64,000 nt of DNA. It comes from Stakelama portus (GTDB lineage Bacteria; Pseudomonadota; Alphaproteobacteria; Sphingomonadales; Sphingomonadaceae). Position 1 is the first letter of the stretch, and each line of letters opens with the position of its first letter. Under the pieces are notes generated by a model. The model worked only from the letters and a program-made list of their open reading frames with translations, made no database searches and was not told the DNA's origin. The DNA lies in NCBI RefSeq assembly GCF_003171655.1, contig NZ_QFZL01000004.1, forward strand, positions 124,001 to 188,000, in the 5' to 3' direction. Below, one piece after another: positions 51,301-60,220 of this stretch. A program made the translations under genes and the position numbers.

Positions 51301-51852
51301 ACGACCATCTTCGCGCGCAATTACGCCAGATTGCTGGCGATCAAGGATGAGTATGAGGTGGCGCGGATGCTGGTCGATCCGAAGCTGCATGCGCGCCTGC
51401 GAGAGCGTTTTGCCGATGGGGCGCGGCTGAGCTTCAACATGGCGCCTCCGTTTCTGGGCGGGTGCGGACGCGATGGGCGTCCGGCCAAGCGCGAATTCCC
51501 GGCATGGGTCATGCTGCCGGCGTTGCGTTTCCTGAAAAGAATGAAATTCCTGCGCGGAACCGCGTTCGACCTTTTCGGGATGACATCGGAGCGCCGGGCG
51601 GAGCGACAGTTGATCGGCGACTATGAGCAACTGACGGAGCGCACGCTCGACGGGCTGAGCGCTGCAAATCTGCCCGAGGCGGCCGCGCTGCTGGAAGAAA
51701 TTGAAGCCGTGCGGGGCTATGGGCCGGTGAAGGAAGCTGCGATGCAAGCCTATGCCAGGCGGATCGATGCTGCAGAGGCGCGATTTGCGCGTGGCAATGG
51801 CGCCGCGCGAGAGGTGGGAGCCGCGCCGGCGCAGATCGCACCGGTCGAATAG
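48370..51852 (+). CDS. Indolepyruvate ferredoxin oxidoreductase, fused alpha-beta form
   Basis: 1160 residues. Family enzymes oxidatively decarboxylate aryl-pyruvates to aryl-acetyl-CoA with ferredoxin or another acceptor. The start TTGRVMLNGTQALARVMLAQ and SGYRGSPLGNVD are characteristic. The TPP-binding middle has GIGCHTMVNF and GGEGANWMGLAPF. Fe-S ligands follow: CEGCGDCSVQSSC and CNKDYSCADGFCPSF. The gamma-like domain begins NIMVAGIGGTGVITVGALIG. This long single-chain form is common in aerobic proteobacteria. It probably works in aromatic amino acid breakdown. Confidence 0.93.
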   Translation: MTAITLDDKWNVTTGRVMLNGTQALARVMLAQAALDARAGLKTAGYISGYRGSPLGNVDMTLWSAARRLDAANIKFQPGVNEDLAATAIAGSQQIDQVPGARYDGVFAAWYGKGPGVDRSGDAFKHGNYAGAHAKGGVVLFYGDDHAGKSSTVAHQSEQAVAASLIPCFYPANVGEILHYGLLALALSRHSGLWTAVKCVNEVVEQTATIDIDLEHFAPVLPPVASRPPEGLHAAIRPYNPLRAEQIVVEHRLPLVIPFVRANRIDRAVFRAETPRLAIVSTGKSHGDVMQALELLGLDAARAQALGISLFKVGCIWPLDSERVAEFANGHDTLLVVEEKKTFLEAQIAEALVNDRDAPMLIGKKDERGRALLSSVIQLDPADIARVIAGRLTELGIRDAAIDRAIAALTSARSGNANVASLKRSPFFCSGCPHNRSTRIPDGSLSMTGIGCHTMVNFVAPDKAMLPTQMGGEGANWMGLAPFTDTSHIFQNMGDGTYYHSGLLAIRAAVASGVNVTYKILYNDAVAMTGGQPVDGPLSVSEIAQQLLHEGVGRIVVLSDNPDHHRRDRTMPKSVTIGHRDELDSVQRMLRETPGCTVLIYEQTCAAEKRRRRKQGKFPNPPKRMFIAEDVCEGCGDCSVQSSCVSILPRETPLGRKREIDQSSCNKDYSCADGFCPSFITVRDAEPRKPSGVALTDALFDSLETPAVAPGKCNIMVAGIGGTGVITVGALIGMAAHIDGRAASLFDMTGLAQKNGAVFSHIRIADTPDDLHTQRLGSGEADLLLAFDLVAGLSPESAMTLSPNSRAIANEAVVPTVAFQFDRDAVPESEVLVARLAEKIGAERMQLVDATALALGLTGDTIAANLMVVGMAAQSGLLPVSVAAMEQAIALNGVAVRLNVNAFRLGRLFVADPDRVLAMLPRPDAGDAIPETLDAILAHRSAHLAAYQNEALAQRYRERVAAVQARESAAVPGSTALTTIFARNYARLLAIKDEYEVARMLVDPKLHARLRERFADGARLSFNMAPPFLGGCGRDGRPAKREFPAWVMLPALRFLKRMKFLRGTAFDLFGMTSERRAERQLIGDYEQLTERTLDGLSAANLPEAAALLEEIEAVRGYGPVKEAAMQAYARRIDAAEARFARGNGAAREVGAAPAQIAPVE

Positions 51853-51880
51853 GGCGCGTACTCCAGCGCGGCTTGCGCCG

Positions 51881-52651
51881 TCAGCTGGCCAAGAGACGTG
51901 CGATCTGGTCCTTCGCTGCAGCGGCCAATTGCCGGATCTGGTCGGCATTTTCGGGGGCGGCGGCGGTGACGGCGACATCGAACGACGGACGATCCTGAAC
52001 GCGCTGCCACCATTGGTGCAGGCGCGGCGTTTCCGCTTCGGGAAGCAGCAGTCCCAGCAATTCCATCCGCGCCAGGAACGGCGTCAGCCCTGCATCGGCG
52101 AGGCTGTAGTCGCCGACCAGGAAATCGGCCGCAAGGCTCCGTTCGGCTTCGTGCTGCAACGCCTTCAGCGCTTGTAGCGCGCCGCCCACTTCCGGCGCCT
52201 CCAGTCCCTGTTCGACGAGATTGCGGTAAAGCTGGCGCCGCTCCGGGATCTGGACCGACGCATAATAGGCTTCGCGTTGTTCGGCGGGCAGCGCGAGGAT
52301 CGGGTGCCGCATCGCAATCGCATAGGTGGCGATGCCCAGATGCTGCAGGCTGTCGTCGAGCCGCTTCAACCAGGCGTTCACCCGTGCGCGGCCGAGCGGG
52401 GTATCGGGCCGCAAAGCTGGCCGGGGAAACACCTCGTCCAGATAGGTCATGATCACGCTCGATTCGACGAGCACATTGCCGTCATGGACGAGCGTCGGCA
52501 CCACGCCTGCGGGATTGAGCTTCAGATATTCCGGATCGGACAGATAGCTTCTGGGTACCAGTCTGTCCTCATAGTCGAGGCCCTTCTCGGCCAGAACGAG
52601 CATGACCTTGGAGGCGCAGGTTGCGCCCCGAAATCGATAGAGGCTGAGCAT
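51881..52651 (-). CDS. Glutathione S-transferase family protein
   Basis: 256 residues; the start at 52651 (MLSLYRFRGATCASKVMLVL) is chosen for a normal N-terminus. Thioredoxin-like part: LNPAGVVPTLVHDGNVLVES SVIMTYLDEV with cis-Pro at VPT. The C-terminal helical domain contains FLVGDYSLADAGLTPFLARM. It is last in a left-facing set with the VOC, TetR and monooxygenase genes. It might isomerise or detoxify a ring-cleavage product, as maleylpyruvate isomerase-type GSTs do. Confidence 0.88.
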   Translation of the reverse strand: MLSLYRFRGATCASKVMLVLAEKGLDYEDRLVPRSYLSDPEYLKLNPAGVVPTLVHDGNVLVESSVIMTYLDEVFPRPALRPDTPLGRARVNAWLKRLDDSLQHLGIATYAIAMRHPILALPAEQREAYYASVQIPERRQLYRNLVEQGLEAPEVGGALQALKALQHEAERSLAADFLVGDYSLADAGLTPFLARMELLGLLLPEAETPRLHQWWQRVQDRPSFDVAVTAAAPENADQIRQLAAAAKDQIARLLAS

Positions 52652-52748
52652 CGGATCGGCCTTTTCGGCATGGGCAACGGGCGAGGATCGGATCGCTCGC
52701 CCGCTGCGCAGGTCAGAATCGGGTGGCGGCGGCGGGGCGGGCGCCGAC

Positions 52749-53363
52749 CTAGTTGGCGGCCAGAACGCCCATGATTGCCGGATCCAGCTGATCCTCGTCA
52801 TAGCGTTGCAGGTCCGCTGCGGGCGTGCCCTCGCGCAGCGCCTTCAGATTCGCAGCGGGATCGAATGCCACGCCGATCGGATTGCGTTGCATCGCGCCGC
52901 TTTCCAGAAACCGCGTGAAGGCGTCGAAATCGGCGAAATTGTCGACCTGCAGTTCGATCCGGTTGCGATCGGGATCTTCATAATAGATCGACGTGGTCGC
53001 ACCGTGATTGATCGACAGGATCGGCTCGATGCCATCCTCTGCAAGCCGCTCATAGGTCAGGAGCAGATGTTCGAGCGCGGCAAAGGTGAAGGCGACATGG
53101 TCGACGCCAACCGTGCCCGAGGGGCGGTCGACCATTTCGGGCACGCGCGCGATCGCGACGCGATGATGTTCGTCATCATAAGTGAGGAACGCAAGATTAT
53201 CGTCCTTGTGGACGCATTGCGCGTTCAGGAGATGCAGGTACCAGCGCACCATTTCCTCGAACCGTTCATTGGTGCGCATGACCACATGCGCCAGCTTAAC
53301 GGGCCGGATCGGCGACGCGTCGGATTGGGACACGATCGTCTGTTCTGCAATATCCATCATCAT
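52749..53363 (-). CDS. VOC-family protein, type I extradiol dioxygenase-like
   Basis: 204 residues, single VOC pair. Metal ligands fit the extradiol pattern: His26 (KLAHVVMR), His89 (VGVDHVAF) and Glu137 (RIELQVDNF), with YYEDPDRNRIELQ typical of ring-cleaving dioxygenases. It should bind Fe(II) or another divalent metal. No transmembrane part. Position between the TetR and GST genes supports ring cleavage after hydroxylation by the nearby monooxygenase. An isomerase or hydrolase role is the alternative. Confidence 0.82.
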   Translation of the reverse strand: MMMDIAEQTIVSQSDASPIRPVKLAHVVMRTNERFEEMVRWYLHLLNAQCVHKDDNLAFLTYDDEHHRVAIARVPEMVDRPSGTVGVDHVAFTFAALEHLLLTYERLAEDGIEPILSINHGATTSIYYEDPDRNRIELQVDNFADFDAFTRFLESGAMQRNPIGVAFDPAANLKALREGTPAADLQRYDEDQLDPAIMGVLAAN

Positions 53364-53374
53364 CTCCTCATAAA

Positions 53375-54070
53375 TTATGTTTCGTCGTCGGCATCGCCGC
53401 GCCCGGCCGGACGCTGGATTTGCAAGCCGTTGAAAAGCAGTTTGATCATGTAATCCGCATGGGCGTTCGCCACGTCCTCATCCTGCGGATCGATGCCGTA
53501 GAGGCCCTGGATCAGCGGCCGGAACGTATAGAAATGCGACAGCGCGATCATGATCATCGGGGTCAGGTGGGCGACCGGCACGGGCACGATCCAGCCATCG
53601 TCGGCGGCGCGGGACAGCAGGTTGTCGAGCTGCCCATGGAAAGGCCCGACAAACGTCTCGATCAGCCAGTCGAAACGCTCGCCCGGTGTGCGCATTTCGT
53701 TGAGGATGATCATCACATGTTCGGGCCGCTCGGCCGAAAATTCGAGAAACCCCCGCATGAACACGCGAAGCGCGTCGATGGGCCGCAGGTCGACGATCGT
53801 CCTGTTCAACAGGCCGAAGAACCGCTTGTAATCATCCAGCGCATATTCGACTGCTGCGCGCCACAGATTGTCCTTCGATCCGAAGTGATAATGGACCAGC
53901 GGCTGTCCGATGCTCGCCGAATTCGCGATTTCCTGCAGCGACGCGCCATCGAACCCGTTCTGCGCGAACAGCTTCAACGCCGCATCGAGCAGATCATTGC
54001 GCGCGTTCGCCGACGATCCGGGGGCCGCGCGGCGCGTCTTCGTGGGTTTGCGGGCAGGAGCTTTCGACAT
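53375..54070 (-). CDS. TetR-family transcriptional regulator
   Basis: 231 residues. A disordered basic N-terminus (MSKAPARKPTKTRRAAPGSS) precedes the TetR helix-turn-helix (LDAALKLFAQNGFDGASLQE IANSASIGQPLVHYHFGSK). The C-terminal helical ligand-binding domain follows. The gene is second in the left-facing set and very probably binds the twin palindromes at 55776-55834, controlling both arms of the catabolic locus and itself. Confidence 0.92.
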   Translation of the reverse strand: MSKAPARKPTKTRRAAPGSSANARNDLLDAALKLFAQNGFDGASLQEIANSASIGQPLVHYHFGSKDNLWRAAVEYALDDYKRFFGLLNRTIVDLRPIDALRVFMRGFLEFSAERPEHVMIILNEMRTPGERFDWLIETFVGPFHGQLDNLLSRAADDGWIVPVPVAHLTPMIMIALSHFYTFRPLIQGLYGIDPQDEDVANAHADYMIKLLFNGLQIQRPAGRGDADDET

Positions 54071-54088
54071 GACGGTCCTTCGGGAAGT

Positions 54089-55765
54089 TTAGACTGTGGT
54101 CAGCATATCTGACCGAAGAATCGCATTCAACGCAGCCGCAAGACCGGCGCCGTCCTGATCGCGCCCGTTCCAGGCGACATGCCCGTCGGGACGGACGAGG
54201 ATCATGTCACTGCCGGTCAGCATGTCGGGGAGGTCGTCCGAGATCCGACGCAGCGCGACTTCCCCGGGCAAGTCCGACAGGGTTCCGATGTCTACATCCT
54301 TGCCCACCAGCAGGGTCAGGCTATCGCCGGCGCAAAGCGTGTGCAGGCCGACGCTCCCCTGCGGCCCGTCGACCAGCGCGTGCGGAAGACGCCCGCCCTG
54401 GCGCACGGACGGCGCATAGGGTCCAGCCTCCGAATAGGGTTCGCAAGCGCCATAGACATAGCCAAGTTCGTGCGTGAGCGAATCGAAATGCGGCCGCTGC
54501 GCTTCGATCGCTTGCGCCACTGCACGCCGGGCCTCGTCGCCGTCTTCCCCGTCGATCGCGAGCGCTGGTCCGCTTGTTTCGGCACGGGTAACCACGGCCG
54601 GGTCGACCGGTGCCAGGAAAGAGACACCGAGCGCGGCGTCGATTTCCGCCAGTTTCATTGCGTTTTCCAGGCTGTGCGCGCAATTTGCCCGGGCAACCGG
54701 CATGCGCTCTTCGGCATAGCTTTCCAGCAGCGCGGCGGGCGCTTTCCCCTGAAGCACGAACGCCAGTTTCCACGCCAGATTATGCGCGTCCTGCACGCCG
54801 GTGTTCAGCCCCAGCCCGCCCGTGGGCGGAAAACGGTGCGCCGAATCGCCGACCAGGAAAAACGGGCCGCGCCGGAAATCGTCCGCGACCTGCGCGCTCA
54901 TATTCCACGATCCGACGCCGTCGAGCCGGATGGTCGCCGTGCGATCGCCGATCGCGCGATAGATCAGCTCGCGCATCACATCGGGACCGAAATCATCGGG
55001 AGTGGAATCGGGCGGGATGACGCACATCAGCGCCCAGCTGTTCGCGATGTCGAAACCGATCAGCACACCCCTGACATCGGGGCCGCCGACAAAGACAACG
55101 GGCCCCCGTATATCGCCGATCAGATGCGACAGGTCGGCAGTGAAATAGGCCGATGCGTAGCGTGCGATCGATGGCGGGCCGACCATGGCGATGCCGAGCG
55201 ATTCCCGAACGGAACTTCGCGCTCCGTCGCAGGCCAGGACATAATCATAGTCATATTTGCTGATATCACCATCAGCATTGCGGATACTCAGCACAGCCTT
55301 GTCGCCGTCAATCTGCGATCCGACCACCCGGTTGCGATAGCGGACGGAGCCACCCAGCTCGGCAAACCGTGCCGCCACGACCTGTTCGAAGTGATTCTGA
55401 CCGACATTCAGCGCGTGAACCGCGCTCGCGCCAGCGCGCAAGGCGCCCGATGCTGCGTCCTTGATCAGGTCCATCCGCCCGAAACGTCGTCCGGTCAGCG
55501 ATTCAACCCACGCGATCGATTCGACGCGATCGATCGGCGCGGCGACAGCCCGCAACGCTTCAAACGCACCGATTTCTGCCAGAATCTCGCTGGTGCGCGT
55601 GTTGATGACATGCGCCTGGGGCAGGGTGCAGGGGCCATCGCCATCGTCGAAAATATCGACCGCAATCCCCCGCTGCCGAAGCAGCACGGCGGAGACCAGC
55701 CCTGCGGCGCCCGCGCCCACAATGGCGATCCTGTGGTTCAAATCCGTCACCCCCTTCACCCGCAC
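54089..55765 (-). CDS. FAD-dependent aromatic-ring monooxygenase (PheA/TfdB/MhpA type)
   Basis: Up to 558 residues. FAD dinucleotide fold HRIAIVGAGAAGLVSAVLLR (GAGAAG), then the DG motif (ACDGARSSVRESLG) and the second FAD motif VGDSAHRFPPTGGLGLNTGV QDAHNLAWKLA. Several GTG/TTG starts are possible (55765, 55759, 55750, 55741); 55759 and 55741 have the better ribosome spacing. It hydroxylates a phenolic or similar ring with NAD(P)H. First gene of the left-facing set. Confidence 0.92.
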   Translation of the reverse strand: MRVKGVTDLNHRIAIVGAGAAGLVSAVLLRQRGIAVDIFDDGDGPCTLPQAHVINTRTSEILAEIGAFEALRAVAAPIDRVESIAWVESLTGRRFGRMDLIKDAASGALRAGASAVHALNVGQNHFEQVVAARFAELGGSVRYRNRVVGSQIDGDKAVLSIRNADGDISKYDYDYVLACDGARSSVRESLGIAMVGPPSIARYASAYFTADLSHLIGDIRGPVVFVGGPDVRGVLIGFDIANSWALMCVIPPDSTPDDFGPDVMRELIYRAIGDRTATIRLDGVGSWNMSAQVADDFRRGPFFLVGDSAHRFPPTGGLGLNTGVQDAHNLAWKLAFVLQGKAPAALLESYAEERMPVARANCAHSLENAMKLAEIDAALGVSFLAPVDPAVVTRAETSGPALAIDGEDGDEARRAVAQAIEAQRPHFDSLTHELGYVYGACEPYSEAGPYAPSVRQGGRLPHALVDGPQGSVGLHTLCAGDSLTLLVGKDVDIGTLSDLPGEVALRRISDDLPDMLTGSDMILVRPDGHVAWNGRDQDGAGLAAALNAILRSDMLTTV

Positions 55766-55775
55766 TCTCCAAGTC

Positions 55776-55834
55776 TGTTGACATTGTCTGTTATGCTGAT
55801 AGCTTTATCAACATAGCCAATGACAATGTCAACA
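55776..55834. promoter_or_regulatory. Divergent promoters with twin operators (TetR target)
   Basis: Perfect 13-bp inverted repeat (TGTTGACATTGTC 55776-55788, GACAATGTCAACA 55822-55834). Each arm itself has a small palindrome, GACA-N-TGTC. TTGACA in each arm is a -35 box: left-facing with GATAAA after 17 nt, right-facing with AGCTTT after 17 nt (weak). A repressor on both arms would shut both promoters. Confidence 0.75.
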
Positions 55835-55862
55835 AAGACGGATCAGGCTCGGAGAGATCGGA

Positions 55863-56273
55863 ATGGCAATTCGTGAAGCAGTGATCGATCGCGTGATCGA
55901 CTTTTGGCGTGCGCTGGATCGGCGCGACTATGCGACGATCCTCTCGCTGGTCGCCGAGGACTGTGTCTGGCAGCGCGAGGTGCTCGTTTCCGGACGGGCC
56001 GCAATCGGCGAAGCGCTGTCGAAACGGCCGGCCGGCCTGATGACCCGCCATCAGATCACGAATCTGCGCGTGAAGAGCGACGGCGATGGCTGCTCGGTCG
56101 CATTCCTGATCACCACCTTCGGCGTGGTTCGGTCCGGTGAGGAAGACTCACCTCCCGACTGCGGCGGCCCGGCGCTGGTGGCCGATGGCGAGATGCGCTT
56201 TTCGATCGACGGCGAGACGATTTTAATAACCGCGATTGGCGCGGAAATAGTCTTCCTGGCGCCTCAGAAATAA
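55863..56273 (+). CDS. SnoaL-like / NTF2-fold protein
   Basis: 136 residues, first gene of the right-facing arm. Typical NTF2-fold start VIDRVIDFWRALDRRDYATI LSLVAEDCVWQRE, and RAAIGEALSKRPAGLMTRHQ. Members act as small hydrolases, isomerases or dehydratases on polyketide or aromatic intermediates; the reaction here is unknown. Confidence 0.85.
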   Translation: MAIREAVIDRVIDFWRALDRRDYATILSLVAEDCVWQREVLVSGRAAIGEALSKRPAGLMTRHQITNLRVKSDGDGCSVAFLITTFGVVRSGEEDSPPDCGGPALVADGEMRFSIDGETILITAIGAEIVFLAPQK

Positions 56274-56330
56274 TCCGCGCAACTTCGATAATAATAAACA
56301 AAATCAATAATAATATTTGGGGAGGGTTTC

Positions 56331-58670
56331 GTGAAATACGCATCCAAGAATTACCTGTATCATGCGCCATGCATTCTCGCCCTGGTATATGCCGGGGCTG
56401 CCCATGCGCAGGACAGCGCGCCCGTTACGCAGCAGACGCAGAACTGGACGGATACCGAGATCGTGGTCACCGCCCAAAAGCGCGATGAGCTGTTGAGCGA
56501 TGTGCCGATCGCGATTTCCGCGGCCTCTGGCGACCAGCTGGCACGGCAGGGCGTGACGTCGGTCGAGAATCTCGATCGCATCGCGCCGGGTTTCACATTT
56601 CAGCAATCGCACTTCGGAACGCCGGTTTTCACCATTCGCGGCGTCGGTTTCTTCGACAGTTCGATCGGTGGCAGCCCCGCCGTCAGCGTCTATCTCGACC
56701 AAGTGCCGCTGCCCTATTCGCTGATGACGCGCGGGGTCGCACTCGACCTTGAACGTGTCGAGGTGCTGAAAGGGCCGCAGGGCACCTTGTTCGGCCAGAG
56801 CTCAACCGGTGGCGCCATCAACTATATCGCGGCGAAGCCCACCGAAGACATGCATGCCGGTTTCACGCTGAACGCCGGTCGTTTCGACGAGGTGTCCGCC
56901 GAAGCCTTTGTCAGCGGAAAGCTGGCCGAGGGGCTGACCGCGCGCGTTGCCGGTCGCTATGAATATCGCGATGGGTGGCAGAAGCCCGATATGCGCAACG
57001 ATGCGCGCTTCGGACAGAGCGAGGATGCGCGCATGGGAATGCGGCGCTTCTATACGGGTCGTGTTCTGCTCGACTGGAAACCGACCGACACGCTTCGGTT
57101 CGAACTGGGCGCGAATGGCTGGCACGACGGATCCGAACCACAGGCGTTTCACTATATCGCGTTCGCGCCGACCGCTCCGATGAATCCCCTGAACGCGGGC
57201 AACAGCTACGCGAATCTGGGGCCACTCACCGCCACGCCCAACGACCCCCGGCTCGCCGGCTGGGATCCGAACACGCCCTTTGGTCTGGATGACGATTTTT
57301 ATCAGTTCTCGCTTCGCGGCGATTACGATCTGAGCGATTCGATCACGCTGTCGTCGATTTCCGCTTATTCCGAGCTGACCACCAATGCCTATACCGATAC
57401 CGACGGCACGGCCTATGCCGCGTTCGTGTTGCGGCGTCAGGGATCGATCAAATCCTTTTCGCAGGAACTCCGTGTCGCCGGCACGTCGGGGGCGGTCGAC
57501 TGGATGATCGGCGGCAATTACGCCTGGGATCACAGCAACGAAATCCAGCAGAACATTCTGAAGACGAGCAACGCCGGCCTTGGGCCGTTCCCGTTCAGCG
57601 GGCTTGAGGTTCGCAACGATCAGCAAGTGAACACCTATGCCGCATTCGGCAGCCTGAACTATGCGCTTTCGCCGCAGTTCGAAATCCAGCTTTCGGGGCG
57701 CTACACCAAACAGGATCGCGATTTTCGCGGTTGCCTTGCCGATCCGGGCAATGGCCAGGTCGCGACGGCGTTCGGCGCGGTATTCGGTATTCCCGCAATG
57801 GCGGGCGAGTGCGTAACCCAGTCCGCCCCCGGTGTATTGCTGGGCGAAGTGCGCTCTTCGCTGGATGAGGATAATGTGTCGTTTCGCGGCGGCGTGAACT
57901 GGAAGCCGTCGGACGACGCGTTGCTCTATGCCTCGATCTCCCGGGGCTATAAGCCCGGCAGCTATTCGGTATTGCCGGGGGTTTTCGCTTCGCAGTTCAG
58001 CCCGGTTACCCAGGAATCGGTGACGTCGTACGAAGCGGGGTTCAAGCTTTCGGCGCTGAATCGTCGCGTCAGCCTCGACGGCGCGGTGTTCTATGCCGAT
58101 TATACCGACAAGCAGATTCTGGGCAGCGCGGTAATTCCGCCGTTCGGCAACCTGCCCAAGCTGGTCAACATCCCGCGTTCGCGCGTCTATGGCGGCGAGC
58201 TTCAGGCGGTGGTTCGCCCCTTTGCCGGGCTTCGTACGACGGCGGGCATCGCTTATTATAACAGCCGGGTTCTTGAAGACCCCAGCAACCCGGTCGACGC
58301 CTATGGCGTGCCCACCTCCTTTGTCGGCGAAGAACTGCCGACCTCGCCCAAATGGCAGATCGTCGGCGACGCGGAATATGGGTTCGATATCTCCTCGGGC
58401 ACTCGCATGTTCCTGGGCGGCGGTCTGACCTATCACAGCTCGACCTACGCCGCCTTTGGCGAAAATCCGGGGCTGTTGCTGCCGGCCTATACGCTGATCG
58501 ATGCGCGCGGCGGGATCGAAGCCGCAGACGGCAGCTGGCGGGTTCAGCTGTGGGGCAAGAACATCACCAACCAATTCTACTATCTCAGCTCCAGCGTGGG
58601 CGGTGATCGGCTTGCCGCCCTTACCGGAATGCCCGCGACCTACGGGGTGACCTTCAGCTTTCGCTACTGA
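56331..58670 (+). CDS. TonB-dependent outer membrane receptor
   Basis: 779 residues from a GTG start with GGGGAGGG ribosome site. Signal peptide to about residue 31 (VYAGAAHAQ), TonB box region TDTEIVVTAQKRDELLSDVP, plug domain (VPIAISAASGDQLARQGVTS, LERVEVLKGPQGTLFGQSST GGAINYIAAKP), then the 22-strand barrel ending in Phe-Arg-Tyr (TFSFRY). In sphingomonads such receptors import large hydrophobic or aromatic compounds. It is likely to take up the substrate of the neighbouring catabolic genes. Confidence 0.95.
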   Translation: MKYASKNYLYHAPCILALVYAGAAHAQDSAPVTQQTQNWTDTEIVVTAQKRDELLSDVPIAISAASGDQLARQGVTSVENLDRIAPGFTFQQSHFGTPVFTIRGVGFFDSSIGGSPAVSVYLDQVPLPYSLMTRGVALDLERVEVLKGPQGTLFGQSSTGGAINYIAAKPTEDMHAGFTLNAGRFDEVSAEAFVSGKLAEGLTARVAGRYEYRDGWQKPDMRNDARFGQSEDARMGMRRFYTGRVLLDWKPTDTLRFELGANGWHDGSEPQAFHYIAFAPTAPMNPLNAGNSYANLGPLTATPNDPRLAGWDPNTPFGLDDDFYQFSLRGDYDLSDSITLSSISAYSELTTNAYTDTDGTAYAAFVLRRQGSIKSFSQELRVAGTSGAVDWMIGGNYAWDHSNEIQQNILKTSNAGLGPFPFSGLEVRNDQQVNTYAAFGSLNYALSPQFEIQLSGRYTKQDRDFRGCLADPGNGQVATAFGAVFGIPAMAGECVTQSAPGVLLGEVRSSLDEDNVSFRGGVNWKPSDDALLYASISRGYKPGSYSVLPGVFASQFSPVTQESVTSYEAGFKLSALNRRVSLDGAVFYADYTDKQILGSAVIPPFGNLPKLVNIPRSRVYGGELQAVVRPFAGLRTTAGIAYYNSRVLEDPSNPVDAYGVPTSFVGEELPTSPKWQIVGDAEYGFDISSGTRMFLGGGLTYHSSTYAAFGENPGLLLPAYTLIDARGGIEAADGSWRVQLWGKNITNQFYYLSSSVGGDRLAALTGMPATYGVTFSFRY

Positions 58671-58712
58671 TGCGCGCAGCGTGATGAACCTGTTCCTGGG
58701 AGATGACCGGAC

Positions 58713-59561
58713 ATGAAGCTTTGCCGATTTGAAATCGACGGTGAAATCAGGATCGGCAAAATTGTCGGGGATCGCGTCGTCGATCTGGGCAATGTTGCGG
58801 GGGTCGGATCCTCGATGCGCAAGCTGATCGAGGATCTGCCCGCGCTTCGCGGCGCGCTGGAGGCGGAAAGCGGGCGCGACTTTCCGCTGGCGAAGGTGCG
58901 ATTGCTGGCGCCGATTACGGACCCGCAGAAATTCCTTGCGATCGGCATGAACTATACGGCGCATGCGGCAGAGGCCGAAGCCGCCGGCATTCCGGTCCCG
59001 ACCAGCCAGGCATGGTTCAACAAACAGGTGTCGTGCATCACCGGCCCCTATGATCCGATCGAATTGCCCAAAGCGTCGGACAAGGTCGATTATGAAGGAG
59101 AACTGGCCTTCATCATCGGCCGGCGATGCCATGATGTCAGCGAAGCCGAAGCGCATTCGGTCATCGCGGGATATCTGCTGTGCAATGACGTGTCCGCGCG
59201 CGATTGGCAGATGCGCAGCCCGACGGTCACGCTCGGCAAGAGCTTCGACACGCATGGGCCGATCGGCCCCTGGATCACGACGGCGGATGAAGTGCCCGAC
59301 GCCGAGGCGCTGACTCTTTCGCTCAGCGTCAATGGCGAGGAACGCCAGCGCGCGGATACCGGCGGGCTGATCTATTCGATCGCCGCGCAGATCGCCTATC
59401 TCTCCACCGTGATGACGCTGGAGCCCGGCGACATCATCGCAACGGGTACGCCTTCGGGCGTCGGGATGGCGAGCGGCCGGTTCCTTGCCGACGGCGATAT
59501 CGTCCGGCTGGAAATCGAAGGTCTGGGCCATATCGAAAACAGGGTTTGCGCGGAGTTGTGA
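58713..59561 (+). CDS. Fumarylacetoacetate hydrolase (FAH) family protein
   Basis: 282 residues. N-terminal cap plus FAH fold: ITDPQKFLAIGMNYTAHAAE, DYEGELAFIIGRRCHDVSEA (Glu and His of the metal site), SFDTHGPIGPWITTADEV, and GDIIATGTPSGVGM. The family cleaves C-C bonds of acylpyruvates or fumarylacetoacetate, or decarboxylates 2-oxo acids, with Mg(II). Its stop overlaps the next start (GTGA). Confidence 0.93.
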   Translation: MKLCRFEIDGEIRIGKIVGDRVVDLGNVAGVGSSMRKLIEDLPALRGALEAESGRDFPLAKVRLLAPITDPQKFLAIGMNYTAHAAEAEAAGIPVPTSQAWFNKQVSCITGPYDPIELPKASDKVDYEGELAFIIGRRCHDVSEAEAHSVIAGYLLCNDVSARDWQMRSPTVTLGKSFDTHGPIGPWITTADEVPDAEALTLSLSVNGEERQRADTGGLIYSIAAQIAYLSTVMTLEPGDIIATGTPSGVGMASGRFLADGDIVRLEIEGLGHIENRVCAEL

Positions 59562-60220
59562 CCGGGCAGGGCTTCGAGTTGACGGACGCCGATCTGCTCG
59601 AGCGGATACGCATCGAAGACCGATTGGTGTTCGAGCGGGCTGCGCGCGATGCAGGGCGCTGGGACGAGATGGCGGCCTGTTATCATCCCGATGCCGAGGT
59701 CGATATTTCCTGGTTCACGGGATCGGGAGCGGCGTTCGTTCAGGCGTCGCAAGCGATGGCGCAAGGCGGCAACGTCTCCTTTCACCAGATCGGCCAGTCG
59801 GTCGTGCAACTCCGTGGCGACCGGGCGACGCTCGACACGGATTGCACCATCCATATTTTCACCGAACTGGAAGGGTGCGGAGTCGCGATCACCTCTTTCG
59901 GGCGGCTTCGCGTTCGCATGGAAAAACGGGGCGGAGCGTGGCTGATTGCGGGTCTTCGCGGAATTTATCTTCGCGACCTGATGCAGCCGCTTGATCCGAA
60001 CCGAATTCCGCAGCTCGATGAGGATCTTCTGGCCGGCCTGCGTCCCTCCTATCGCTGTCTGGCGTATGCAATGGCAAAGCTCGGTCGCCCGGCATCGGCC
60101 ACGCTGCCGGGCATCGACCGCCCCGACCTCGTCCAGTCCCTGATCGACGCCGAGCGTGCGTGGTTGCTGGACATGGCAACCACAGAGACGAACAACCACG
60201 GGAGAAGCCTGCGTGCGTAA
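59558..60220 (+). CDS. SnoaL-like / NTF2-fold protein (long form)
   Basis: 220 residues from the GTG that overlaps the FAH stop. Start MTGQGFELTDADLLERIRIE, core GRWDEMAACYHPDAEVDISWFTG, and a C-terminal extension of about 70 residues. This extended SnoaL-like type is common in aromatic and steroid catabolic clusters of sphingomonads. A small-molecule hydrolase or isomerase is probable. Next gene overlaps by 8 nt. Confidence 0.82.
   Translation: MTGQGFELTDADLLERIRIEDRLVFERAARDAGRWDEMAACYHPDAEVDISWFTGSGAAFVQASQAMAQGGNVSFHQIGQSVVQLRGDRATLDTDCTIHIFTELEGCGVAITSFGRLRVRMEKRGGAWLIAGLRGIYLRDLMQPLDPNRIPQLDEDLLAGLRPSYRCLAYAMAKLGRPASATLPGIDRPDLVQSLIDAERAWLLDMATTETNNHGRSLRA

Noticed and set aside
56802..59531. 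909-residue antisense frame over the TonB receptor and FAH genes
   Set aside because: Same low-complexity shadow pattern, crossing two clear genes.
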